Both the position numbers and the translations under genes were made by a program. From positions 33,535 through 97,534 of the forward strand of contig CACZEU010000004.1 of NCBI GenBank assembly GCA_902780175.1: DNA of 64,000 bases, written 5' to 3'. This document shows positions 18,799 to 28,234 of this stretch, in pieces. Under the pieces are notes generated by a model. The model had not been told where the DNA came from. It ran no database searches and saw nothing but the letters and a program-made list of their open reading frames with translations. Numbering within the stretch: position 1 is the stretch's first letter; each line of letters starts with the position of its first letter. Origin of the DNA: an uncultured Bacteroidia bacterium. Lineage in GTDB: Bacteria > Bacteroidota > Bacteroidia > Bacteroidales > UBA932.

Positions 18799-19950
18799 CT
18801 ACCAGATGGCAAAATGTCCGGGGCACACGCCGGCGGTGACCGTCCACTTCTTCTCTCCCCCGCTGAAAAGCGTCACGCTGCCGGGATTGAAATAATCGCC
18901 GGCGTCGCCAACGACGAAGCAGTCATCGGAAAGAACGGCGAAGCCATATGGACTGACGCCGTCGAGGTTGATGTTCCAGGACTCCTTCTTACCGTCCTTG
19001 CACTTCCAGGCCATATAACTCGGGAATGCAGTGTAGTCGAACTCATTAGCATTGCCCATGCAGTACACGGTATCTCCGTTCTGCGCGGTGAAACTGGCAT
19101 AATCGGCGACTTTGGAGACGCTGCCGTCCGCCTTGACAAGCCACAGTCCGGAGTGCTCGCTGTAGAAGTTGCCGTAACTGCTGACATATACGTTGCCGGC
19201 GCCGTCGGAATAGACCTTCTGCAGATTAACCTCAACGTCGATGGCCTTGACGGACTTGAAGGAGGCAAGGTCGATGACGCTGACGGTGCGGTCGTATGTA
19301 TAATCCGGTGGCAGCATAGCCGATATGCCGCCGGAATTGGCCACATACAGTTTGCCGCCGCTCACGGCAAGGCCTTCGGGCTGATAGCCTACCTCCACGG
19401 AGCCGTCGACACTGAGGGTCTTGCGGTCTATCCTGTAAACCGCCCCTTTCGGGTTTTTCGACTTCTCCGGATCGACGGACCAGTCTTCACCATAAGCGGC
19501 GAATGCACCGTTCCAGGAACTCACATATACATACTTGTCATCGTATGCAAGGCACCGCGGCATGGGCACCTGGATGGCGGCCACTTCCCTCTCGTCTTTG
19601 GCCTTGAGCACCTCGACGATACCGGAATTGTTGACGGCGATCCAGATTTCGTCGCCAATGGTAACGATGTCGTTCGCCACGTCGCCAAGACCGGCGCTCT
19701 CGGAAGGGTTCATCTGCTTGAACACACCCGTGATGTAATTGGCGTCCGAAAGGCGCAGCATATCCAGCGAGGCATTGTTGGAGCCCATCTGGCCCTCATT
19801 GAGGACGAAAAGTTTGCGGAATCCCGACAGGCCGCTGATGTCTACACGCTCACCCTTCAGGTCGGAGTCTATCGACGGTTTTTCAGGAAAGAAGCCTTCG
19901 CAGGCGGCAAACAGCGCCGTGCAAAGGAAGAGTGAAAGATACTTTTTCAT
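18799..19950 (-). CDS. DUF5074/YncE-like β-propeller surface lipoprotein, BtuG-like
   Basis: A 383-residue lipoprotein (signal LSLFLCTALFAAC, lipid Cys near residue 17). The mature part has repeated propeller blades of the pattern DDKYVYVSSWNGAFAAY, GGKLYVANSGG and GAGNVYVSSYGNF, close to the DUF5074 family. In Bacteroides, BtuG proteins of this kind cap a BtuB receptor and capture cobamides with very high affinity. Here the gene abuts the TonB receptor gene (no gap) and the alpha-galactosidase gene (no gap). A role as surface substrate capture protein is likely; the ligand is not proven. Confidence 0.82.
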   Translation of the reverse strand: MKKYLSLFLCTALFAACEGFFPEKPSIDSDLKGERVDISGLSGFRKLFVLNEGQMGSNNASLDMLRLSDANYITGVFKQMNPSESAGLGDVANDIVTIGDEIWIAVNNSGIVEVLKAKDEREVAAIQVPMPRCLAYDDKYVYVSSWNGAFAAYGEDWSVDPEKSKNPKGAVYRIDRKTLSVDGSVEVGYQPEGLAVSGGKLYVANSGGISAMLPPDYTYDRTVSVIDLASFKSVKAIDVEVNLQKVYSDGAGNVYVSSYGNFYSEHSGLWLVKADGSVSKVADYASFTAQNGDTVYCMGNANEFDYTAFPSYMAWKCKDGKKESWNINLDGVSPYGFAVLSDDCFVVGDAGDYFNPGSVTLFSGGEKKWTVTAGVCPGHFAIW

Positions 19951-22188
19951 TTATTCTGCTGCTTCAAGAAGGAATACCATGCTTGTGTTGGCTTTTTTGA
20001 AAACGGGATTGAATCCGCCGTTCGAGAGGAATGCGCCGGAGAACTGCCTGCCGTTGCCCCACCAGCGGCTGCTGTCCACGTTGAGTTCGGAAACGGTGTA
20101 CCTGAGCTCCGGATCCAGTCCCTGCATGCGGAATACATGCCCGCCTATGGAGTGGTTCTGGAAACGCAGGCAATAGCAGAAGACGACTGCCCTGCGGCGG
20201 TCAGCAGAGACGTACATCAGCGAATAGAAATCGCTGTCGAAAGGTGAACTGAGGCGGTACAGGTCGCCATCGAAAACCAGGTCGCGGTAGCCCTTGTAAG
20301 ACTGGATGCAGCGGTCTGCAAGGGCCTTTTCCTCATCCGTGAGGGTCTTGGGCTGGAGCTCCATTCCGAGCCGGCCGGCAGCCGCCACATCGAAGCGGAA
20401 CTTGAGCGGGGTGACATTCCCGGTCTGGTGATTGGGGACGGCAGAAACGTGGGAGCCCATAACGCACGGAGGATAAATCAGGGACGTACCCCACTGGATG
20501 CGTGCACGGGTGATGGCGTCGGTGTTGTCGCTCGTCCAGACTTCGTTGAACCAGCGCATCGAGCCGTAATCGATCCTGCTTCCGCCGGCGGAGCAGCACT
20601 GTACGACGATGTCGGGATACTTCTCGCGCATCCGGCGGCACACGTTGTAGAGGCCCTGGATATATTCCACGAAGAAGCGGTCCTGCTCATCTCCGAGGTA
20701 CGGGCTGCCGAAGGACATTATGCGGCGGTTGCTGTCCCATTTGACATAATCGATGTCGGGCGAAAGGGATACGGTACGGTCGAACACGCCGAAGACGAAG
20801 TCCTGCACGGCGGGATTGGTAAGGTCGAGGATCCACTGGTTGCGGGACTGATAGATCTCGCGTCCGGGGCTCTGGACTATCCAGTCGGGGTGCTCCGCGG
20901 CAAGGTTGGAGTCGGGGTTGACCATTTCCGGTTCAATCCAGATGCCGAACTTGAGGCCCTTGGAATGGGCGTATTTGGCAATGTAGTCGATGCCCTCGGG
21001 GATCTTGTCGGTGTTGACCTCCCAGTCGCCGAGTCCGGCCTTGTCGGAGTTGCGCGGGTGCTCCCGGGCGAACCAGCCGTCGTCGAGGACGAACATTTCG
21101 AGCCCCATGGAGGCGGCATCGTCGATCATGCGCAGGAGAGTCTCGGTGGTGAAGGAGAAATAGGCGCCCTCCCAGCTGTTGAGCAGGGTGGGATTGACCT
21201 GTCCGCCCTTCCAGACGCCGTACTTGCGGGCCCAGCGGTGCATGTTGCGGGAGGCCCCGCCTGCGCCGTTGCAGCTCCAGGTGTAGATCATTTCGGGGGT
21301 CGTGAAGCTCTGCCCGGCCCTGAGGGGATACGCCGAAGCGAAGGGGTTGATGCCGGAGACTATGTTGAGACGGTCGCTCTGGTCGATCTCGAAGCTGATG
21401 CGGAAGTTGCCGCTCCAGGCGAGGGCGCCTGCAATGGTCTCGCCGTCGGTCTCGCTGAAGGAGCCTCCGCAGGACAGCAGGAAGGAAGGATTGTTCCCCT
21501 GGGTGGTCTGGGTGCCGCGGCGTGTTTCGATGACCTTGGTGTCATGGGTGAGGAGGGTCTGGTCGATCTGCATTTCCGTGGCCCAGCCGCCGTAGAAATG
21601 TGTGAGGAGGTATTTGCCCGGAGTGAGGTTGAGCGAAGCGGACGCGGCGTTGCGGAGCTCGATGTCCTTCTTTCCGCAGTTGCGGATGACGGTGTGCATA
21701 AGGATGACGTCCTCCGGCACATAAGCGTCGTAAACCAGGTCAACCTCGAGTGCCGTGACGTAGTCCTTGAGGCGGACCGTCGTGGTGGTGACGCCGTCGC
21801 GGGCCTGCACCTCGTGCGAGGTGTAATAGAGTTCGGTGTTCTGGTTGCCGTCGGAATACCTGACGTGCAGGGCGTCCTGGCCGTTGAAGCGGCCTCCCGC
21901 GGTGGGATAGGCGGAAGGGGCGTCGAAATTATGGTGCCCGCCCTGGTTGAAACCGATGAACTGGGCGGGATCTCCTGCAGGGGCGCCGTAATGGACGGTA
22001 TTGACCGTACCCCTGGCATCGACCTGAAGGACCAGCTGCGTGCCGGCAGTCTCCACGGCGATGGCACGCGGCTGCACGGCAGGAATGTCAACGGTCTCGT
22101 GTGTAAACTTCTGAGGCTTCCTGCGGGCCTCTGAAGGGACTGCGGCAAGCAGAAGCATGGCCGCAAGCAGGAGGGAACGTAATTTCAT
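19951..22188 (-). CDS. GH36 alpha-galactosidase, exported
   Basis: A 745-residue glycoside hydrolase. The start at 22188 gives a signal peptide (LRSLLLAAMLLLAAVPSEA); a longer frame to 22230 runs into the promoter box. The N-terminal β-sandwich (to ~320) precedes a TIM barrel with FVLDDGWF, the nucleophile motif YVKWDSNR (Asp485) and an acid/base segment CCSAGGSRIDYGSM (Asp540). It would release terminal α-1,6-galactose from raffinose-type sugars or galactomannan. The stop abuts the start of the BtuG-like lipoprotein, an unusual partner for this enzyme. Confidence 0.93.
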   Translation of the reverse strand: MKLRSLLLAAMLLLAAVPSEARRKPQKFTHETVDIPAVQPRAIAVETAGTQLVLQVDARGTVNTVHYGAPAGDPAQFIGFNQGGHHNFDAPSAYPTAGGRFNGQDALHVRYSDGNQNTELYYTSHEVQARDGVTTTTVRLKDYVTALEVDLVYDAYVPEDVILMHTVIRNCGKKDIELRNAASASLNLTPGKYLLTHFYGGWATEMQIDQTLLTHDTKVIETRRGTQTTQGNNPSFLLSCGGSFSETDGETIAGALAWSGNFRISFEIDQSDRLNIVSGINPFASAYPLRAGQSFTTPEMIYTWSCNGAGGASRNMHRWARKYGVWKGGQVNPTLLNSWEGAYFSFTTETLLRMIDDAASMGLEMFVLDDGWFAREHPRNSDKAGLGDWEVNTDKIPEGIDYIAKYAHSKGLKFGIWIEPEMVNPDSNLAAEHPDWIVQSPGREIYQSRNQWILDLTNPAVQDFVFGVFDRTVSLSPDIDYVKWDSNRRIMSFGSPYLGDEQDRFFVEYIQGLYNVCRRMREKYPDIVVQCCSAGGSRIDYGSMRWFNEVWTSDNTDAITRARIQWGTSLIYPPCVMGSHVSAVPNHQTGNVTPLKFRFDVAAAGRLGMELQPKTLTDEEKALADRCIQSYKGYRDLVFDGDLYRLSSPFDSDFYSLMYVSADRRRAVVFCYCLRFQNHSIGGHVFRMQGLDPELRYTVSELNVDSSRWWGNGRQFSGAFLSNGGFNPVFKKANTSMVFLLEAAE

Positions 22189-22218
22189 ATCGGTCACAGT
22201 TTGAGTATTGTTATCATG

Positions 22219-22226
22219 CAAAGATA
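22219..22226 (-). promoter_or_regulatory. -7 box for the alpha-galactosidase locus
   Basis: TATCTTTG on the minus strand, matching TAnnTTTG, 30 nt before the ATG at 22188. The -33 region (CTTTTCC) is weak. Confidence 0.5.
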
Positions 22227-22256
22227 ACAATTATTGCCGGACCGGAAAAGGGTTCC

Positions 22257-24086
22257 CTACCAGATAACGGCCCTGCGCTCCGGAGGGAGATAAAGGATAT
22301 TGTTGCGGTCCACGCCGTAAAGGTCGTACCAGAGGTCAGTATTCATCACCACGCCATTGACACGCAGGCGCGCGTGGGAATGTTCGTCTTTCTTGGGGAA
22401 AGAAGACAGTTTGGTGTCGCTGTATACCGTTTTCCACACGTCGGCATATGACTCATAGTATTTGCGAAGCTGATTCTTAAGGTTTTCACCGGAATAACCA
22501 TCGGCCACCAGACGGGCTTGATATGCGTCCAGGGTGGCGAGGAAGCCGCCCAGGTCGGCGATGTCTTCGCCCTGGGTAAACATGCCATCCGAATAGATGC
22601 CGGGGGCGCGCTCGGGATCGATTTCCAGATGGCTGTAACAGTTGGCGAGGATATCCCTGCGTTCCTCGAAGGCCATCTGGTCGGCAACCGTCCACCAGTT
22701 GCGCTTGTTTCCCATCTTGTCGTATTTGGAACCGTTGTTGGAGTCGAATCCATGGGTGAATTCGTGGCCCATGACCGTGAATACGGCATACTCATAGGCC
22801 TGGCTCACGTTCTCTGGCATGATCGGAGGAAGCAGGATTGCGGGATAGATATAGACGGCATTGTTGGAGACCGAGTAGAAGGCGTTGATAATCGACAGGT
22901 CGGTCGGGACAAAACCGTCCGCACCGAGAGTGGCAGACATGATCTGCACGCTGAAGGTGTCGTTTCCGCCTATGAGGTGCCTTTTCAGCAGGGCGTGGCC
23001 GCGGTTGCCGCGATAGACGGCCTCCGCCAGCGTGGCGCAGTCGGACATTTTGGCGACGCAGTCATCATACCACTTTTCGGGGTAGGCTACGTTGAGTCCG
23101 CAGCAGTCGAGTTTATCCAGGGCATTGTCCTTGGTGGTCTGGCTCATCCACTCCACCCGCTCGATACGCTTTCGAAGCGAAGCCTGGATCTCCTTGACTA
23201 TATTCAGATACTTGTCTTTGAATGCGGGGGAAATATACTTCTGGGCCAGATGATAAGACAGTGTGTAACTGAAAGCGAATTTGGCATCGCTGCGCTCCGT
23301 CTTGGTGAGCTGTTCGGCGGCGAACTTCTCAAGGTAATCCCAGCATTTGTCGTAAAGGTCGAGGAGTTCCTCCAGCGATATGTCATTTAGCTTTTCCCAA
23401 TTGGAGGCTAACTGGGGGTCTTCGACAAAAAGAGAAGGGTCCAACCCCAAACCCTGGATAATAAGGGAGACGGGAGAATCGGCCTCGCCCGACTTGGTAA
23501 CGGAGAGGGGGACGAGTTCGCCGGGATCGACGACAGTCGGGGATGTCGGCAGAGGCGGGAGATCCAAAAGAGGCGGATTGATTGTCCCCATAAGCCGGCC
23601 TTCCTTATAAGTCAGGCTAAACGCAGGCATGATAGCATGGCCCCACAGAGGGAAACCTTCGGCAAGCATCTTACCCAGGGAGATGAACAGCTCCGACTTG
23701 GTCGTGGGCCTGGGAAAGCGCGCTTTGAGGCCATCAATAAAGATTCTGGAGGCTTCAGGCTGTCCGGAATCGGCATCGAGCAGTTCATACATCCGGCGGA
23801 TATCCGCATTCTCGGCTTTCAACTGCTCCACACGCTTCTCCATTTCGGGTACCTGATCATACAGTCCGCCCGTCGCGCCTGTTGCGGGAATTGGCGTTTT
23901 CTTTATCCAGGAGCCATTGCAATAGTCGTAAAAACTATCCCCGGGATCCACCGAGAGGTCCTTGTTCTCTGCCATTCCGGCAGGAAGAGGGAGTGGATCT
24001 TCAGTCGAAACGGGATAATCCCCTTCACAGGACAAAAGGACAACGGCTGCAGGCAGGAGGCACGCCAGAAATCTGAAAAAACGCAT
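22257..24086 (-). CDS. M13 family (neprilysin-like) metallopeptidase, lipoprotein
   Basis: A 609-residue zinc endopeptidase. The start at 24086 gives a lipoprotein signal (FLACLLPAAVVLLSC); the frame is open to 24137 but that extension is not signal-like. Family landmarks: DPGDSFYDYCNGSWIKKT near the N-terminus, NAFYSVSNNAVYIYPAILLPP, HEFTH at 441–445 and GEDIADLGG for the third zinc ligand. The last residues (VIW) match the conserved C-terminus of M13. It would cleave peptides at the cell surface or in the periplasm. Confidence 0.94.
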   Translation of the reverse strand: MRFFRFLACLLPAAVVLLSCEGDYPVSTEDPLPLPAGMAENKDLSVDPGDSFYDYCNGSWIKKTPIPATGATGGLYDQVPEMEKRVEQLKAENADIRRMYELLDADSGQPEASRIFIDGLKARFPRPTTKSELFISLGKMLAEGFPLWGHAIMPAFSLTYKEGRLMGTINPPLLDLPPLPTSPTVVDPGELVPLSVTKSGEADSPVSLIIQGLGLDPSLFVEDPQLASNWEKLNDISLEELLDLYDKCWDYLEKFAAEQLTKTERSDAKFAFSYTLSYHLAQKYISPAFKDKYLNIVKEIQASLRKRIERVEWMSQTTKDNALDKLDCCGLNVAYPEKWYDDCVAKMSDCATLAEAVYRGNRGHALLKRHLIGGNDTFSVQIMSATLGADGFVPTDLSIINAFYSVSNNAVYIYPAILLPPIMPENVSQAYEYAVFTVMGHEFTHGFDSNNGSKYDKMGNKRNWWTVADQMAFEERRDILANCYSHLEIDPERAPGIYSDGMFTQGEDIADLGGFLATLDAYQARLVADGYSGENLKNQLRKYYESYADVWKTVYSDTKLSSFPKKDEHSHARLRVNGVVMNTDLWYDLYGVDRNNILYLPPERRAVIW

Positions 24087-24107
24087 AATCAATTGATGTT
24101 TAAGCCG

Positions 24108-24140
24108 TAAAGATAACACTTTCTGCGATATGAGCACAAA
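24108..24140 (-). promoter_or_regulatory. Probable promoter of the M13 peptidase gene
   Basis: On the minus strand TTTG (24140–24137), a 21-nt spacer, then TATCTTTA (24115–24108), one mismatch from TAnnTTTG. The leader to the ATG at 24086 would be about 15 nt. Confidence 0.5.
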
Positions 24141-24145
24141 AAAAG

Positions 24146-24176
24146 AAAAGCACCGGCGAAAAAACGGTGCTTTTTT
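24146..24176 (-). terminator. Intrinsic terminator after tRNA-Arg
   Basis: Stem GCACCG (24150–24155) with CGGTGC (24165–24170), flanked by A-rich sequence on one side and T-rich on the other. It can work in both directions; on the minus strand it ends the typA–tRNA-Arg transcript. Confidence 0.8.
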
Positions 24177-24179
24177 CTG

Positions 24180-24251
24180 TAGCTCCTAGTGGAATCGAAC
24201 CACTATTTAAGGTTTAGGAAACCTCCGTTCTATCCGTTGAACTAAGGAGCC
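24180..24251 (-). tRNA. tRNA-Arg (anticodon CCT)
   Basis: A 72-nt cloverleaf. The acceptor stem pairs GGCTCCT with AGGAGCT (a G·U at the first pair). The anticodon stem GAGGT/ACCTT closes a loop TTCCTAA with anticodon CCT, reading AGG. The T arm contains GGTTCGATTCC. CCA is not encoded. It follows rpmF on the same strand and is probably co-transcribed. Confidence 0.93.
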
Positions 24252-24262
24252 GTAACGAGCAC

Positions 24263-24293
24263 GGGGATTTCTCGACTGCGCTCGAAATGACAG
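24263..24293. repeat. Interspersed intergenic repeat, copy A
   Basis: GGGATTTCTCGACTGCGCTC followed by GAAATGACAG. The core CGACTGCGCTCG is a near-palindrome. Related copies lie at 38399–38510 and 42345–42402. It sits between rpmF and tRNA-Arg. Confidence 0.6.
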
Positions 24294-24298
24294 TAGCG

Positions 24299-24481
24299 CT
24301 ATTCTGCGCTCTTGACGATGATCTGACGACCTCTGTAGTAGCCGCACTCGGGGCATACGCGGTGATACATCACCGTGGCGCCGCAGTTGGGGCAGGTGGC
24401 CAGAGTGGGGACAGGAGCGAAGTCATGGGTACGCCTCTTGTCTCTTCTCTGCTTGGAGAGTTTGTGTTTCGGATGTGCCAT
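24299..24481 (-). CDS. rpmF: 50S ribosomal protein L32
   Basis: A 60-residue ribosomal protein. It starts MAHPKHKLSKQRRDKRRTHD and holds a zinc ribbon with CPNCG and CPECG. Length and motifs are typical. The usual bacterial neighbour, the DUF177 (YceD) gene, lies 24 nt upstream on the same strand. Confidence 0.97.
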   Translation of the reverse strand: MAHPKHKLSKQRRDKRRTHDFAPVPTLATCPNCGATVMYHRVCPECGYYRGRQIIVKSAE

Positions 24482-24505
24482 TGTTGTACTATTTAATAAT
24501 TATTA

Positions 24506-24892
24506 CTATTTGCTCAAAAACTTTACAGTCTCGGGGTTGCATTGGTCTTCGGGGTGGACGCGCTGGAGCGGCAGGGCCGTAATGGCGTAGTCGTAGACGT
24601 CCTGGCTGAAGTCGAGTTCGTCGCCCTCTGGGGCGTAGGTCTCGCTGAATTCAGTCTCCACGGGGATCTCCAGGGGCTCGAGGCAGCGGTCGCAGGGGAC
24701 CGTAAGCGTGCCGCTTATGGAGCACTCTACGTCTACCGTGACGCCGTGACGTACAATGTCGCAGGCGACGCTGAGGGCTGCGCCGAGGATATCCGGGTTG
24801 CCGAAGCTTTCAAAGAACTCCTTGCCGATCGTGCGGTCAAGTTCCGTGACGGAACCGCCCAATCTATGCAGATTGACTATAAAGGGCTGCAA
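24506..24892 (-). CDS. DUF177 (YceD-like) protein
   Basis: A ~128-residue protein of the YceD family, linked to 23S rRNA accumulation and 50S assembly in other bacteria. The family core is TLTVPCDRCLEPLEIPVETEF, with a second acidic segment (GDELDFSQDVYDYAI) and the C-terminal HPEDQCN. The start is uncertain: the best N-terminal match begins at a TTG (24892), which overlaps a TACCTTTG promoter-like box (24897–24890). If that box is used, a shorter protein or a non-standard start is needed; transcription from typA avoids the conflict. It precedes rpmF, the usual order. Confidence 0.85.
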   Translation of the reverse strand: MQPFIVNLHRLGGSVTELDRTIGKEFFESFGNPDILGAALSVACDIVRHGVTVDVECSISGTLTVPCDRCLEPLEIPVETEFSETYAPEGDELDFSQDVYDYAITALPLQRVHPEDQCNPETVKFLSK

Positions 24893-24913
24893 AGGTAATA
24901 AAAATTTGTGGTT

Positions 24914-26722
<1,809 letters not shown>

Positions 26723-26728
26723 CGGCCT

Positions 26729-26764
26729 TAAAAAAAGCTTGGTCCGGATTACGGGACCAAGCTT
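26729..26764 (-). terminator. Intrinsic terminator after the OmpA-family gene
   Basis: Perfect 11-bp stem AAGCTTGGTCC (26735–26745) with GGACCAAGCTT (26754–26764), an 8-nt loop and a T-run on the minus strand. It lies between the OmpA-family gene and typA, so typA needs its own promoter (none is evident) or read-through. Confidence 0.88.
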
Positions 26765-26787
26765 TTTAGATATTGAGGATAAAACTC

Positions 26788-28137
26788 TTACTTGGTAAGG
26801 AGGACGGTGGCGCGGTTCTTCTCAGCGATCTTGGAGATGCGCTCGGTGTCGCCGAACCAGTAGGTCTCGATGCGCTCGGCAGGAATACCTGCGGCCTGGA
26901 GTGCCTCGGAGACGATGTTGGAGCGGTTCTCGGAGAGTACCCAGTTGCCGTCGGTGGTACCGGTCTCCTTGTCGGCGAAGCCGCAGAGGACAGCCTTGAG
27001 CTCAGGGTTCTTCTTGAGTTTCTTGAGGAGGTTGTTGATCTTGTAGCGCTCCTGGTTGCGGATGTCGTACTTGCCGATGACGTAGTAGACGATATCGTTG
27101 GACTTGGCTGCCTTGGCTGCCTCGAGTGCTGCTGCACGGGCGTCCTCGTATGCCTTCTTGGCTGCTGCCTCGGCCTCTTCCTTGGCCTTCTGGTCTGCGG
27201 CGATCTTGTCGGCGAGGTTCTTGCGGGCTGCATCTACTGCATCGTTGAGAGCCTTGGTACCGGCCTTGATGGCGTCGATGTCCTTGTCGGCGATAGCCTT
27301 CTTGAGGGCGTTGATGGCGTCGTTGATGGCGGCGACATCCTCAGGGATGAAGTCGTTCTCTGCGAGGGCCTTCTGGGCGTTCTCGATAGCCTTCAGAGCC
27401 TCTGCGATGGCGTCGTCGAGAGCCTTCTGCTCACGTGCTGCTGCGGCTGCTGCCTGTGCTGCTGCGGCTGCTGCGGCTGCGCTTGCGGCCTCTGCTGCCC
27501 TCTTGGCACCTGCTGCCTGGCCGAAGTTGAACTTGAGGCCTGCGAGGAGGGAGATCTGGTGATCGAGATAGTCGCCGGTCTTGGAGTTGAACTTGTCGCT
27601 GTGGCCGTTCTCGACTGCCTCGATCTCGATGGCGAGGAGGTCGCTCAGGCGGATGTCAACACCTGCACCGCCGCGGACGGCAGTATTGAATGTGAAACCG
27701 TTCCAGTACTTGTTGTCCTTGGGGAGCTTGGTGAGGTCTGCTCCGTTGTTGAAGTAACCGACTCCACCGACACCGAGGAAGACGTACGGGTTGAACAGGC
27801 GGGCCTTGTAACCGGCGAAGAGGTTGCAGAGGTCGAGGGTAGCATCCAAAGCTACCTGTCCGTAATTGAACTGGAATCCCTCTCCGAGGGTCTCATACCA
27901 GCCTTTTCCCTGCCAGCCGGAGATGTCGGCGCGGAGGCCGAATGCGGGGCTGATCTGATAGCCAAGGTCGATGGCTGCAGAAGGGGAAACAAGTTTGAAG
28001 AAATCATTGGTCTCACCGATGGTGTGGGATGCACCGCCCTTGAGTCCGAGGGTAAAGCCGGGATAGAAAGTGTCCTGTGCAAAAGCACCTGCGGAAAGTG
28101 CCAGCGCGGAAGCGATTACTAAGAAAAACTTTTTCAT
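26788..28137 (-). CDS. OmpA-family outer-membrane protein with Ala-rich helical stalk
   Basis: A 449-residue protein. A signal peptide (residues 1–20, ending GAFA) precedes an eight-stranded β-barrel-like domain (to ~200) with aromatic-alternating strands. A striking Ala/Lys/Glu-rich helical region follows (about 205–350), with ...AAEAASAAAAAAAAQ... runs and repeated KALDDAIAEAL-type heptads. The C-terminal OmpA peptidoglycan-binding domain (about 355–449) has LCGFADKETGTTDGNWVLSENR and NRATVLL. It likely spans from outer membrane to peptidoglycan, with the helix as a long periplasmic spacer. Strong codon bias suggests abundance. Confidence 0.9.
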   Translation of the reverse strand: MKKFFLVIASALALSAGAFAQDTFYPGFTLGLKGGASHTIGETNDFFKLVSPSAAIDLGYQISPAFGLRADISGWQGKGWYETLGEGFQFNYGQVALDATLDLCNLFAGYKARLFNPYVFLGVGGVGYFNNGADLTKLPKDNKYWNGFTFNTAVRGGAGVDIRLSDLLAIEIEAVENGHSDKFNSKTGDYLDHQISLLAGLKFNFGQAAGAKRAAEAASAAAAAAAAQAAAAAAREQKALDDAIAEALKAIENAQKALAENDFIPEDVAAINDAINALKKAIADKDIDAIKAGTKALNDAVDAARKNLADKIAADQKAKEEAEAAAKKAYEDARAAALEAAKAAKSNDIVYYVIGKYDIRNQERYKINNLLKKLKKNPELKAVLCGFADKETGTTDGNWVLSENRSNIVSEALQAAGIPAERIETYWFGDTERISKIAEKNRATVLLTK

Positions 28138-28177
28138 ATCTGAATGTTGATAAATTTGTACTTGCTGTAATAACGTG

Positions 28178-28209
28178 CAATATTACACATTTTTCTGCAA
28201 TAATCCAAA
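28178..28209 (-). promoter_or_regulatory. Promoter of the OmpA-family gene
   Basis: On the minus strand TTTG (28209–28206), a 20-nt spacer, then TAATATTG (28185–28178), one mismatch from TAnnTTTG. The leader is about 35 nt and AT-rich. Confidence 0.55.
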
Positions 28210-28234
28210 AAAGTGGTTGCCTAATACTGCGGAG

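Noticed and set aside
20428-22134. A 568-codon plus-strand frame antisense to the alpha-galactosidase
   Set aside because: Same reason: shadow of a well-supported GH36 gene.
22189-22256. Cobalamin riboswitch upstream of the receptor locus
   Set aside because: Only ~68 nt of space and no B12-box-like conserved sequence; just a TATCTTTG promoter box is present.
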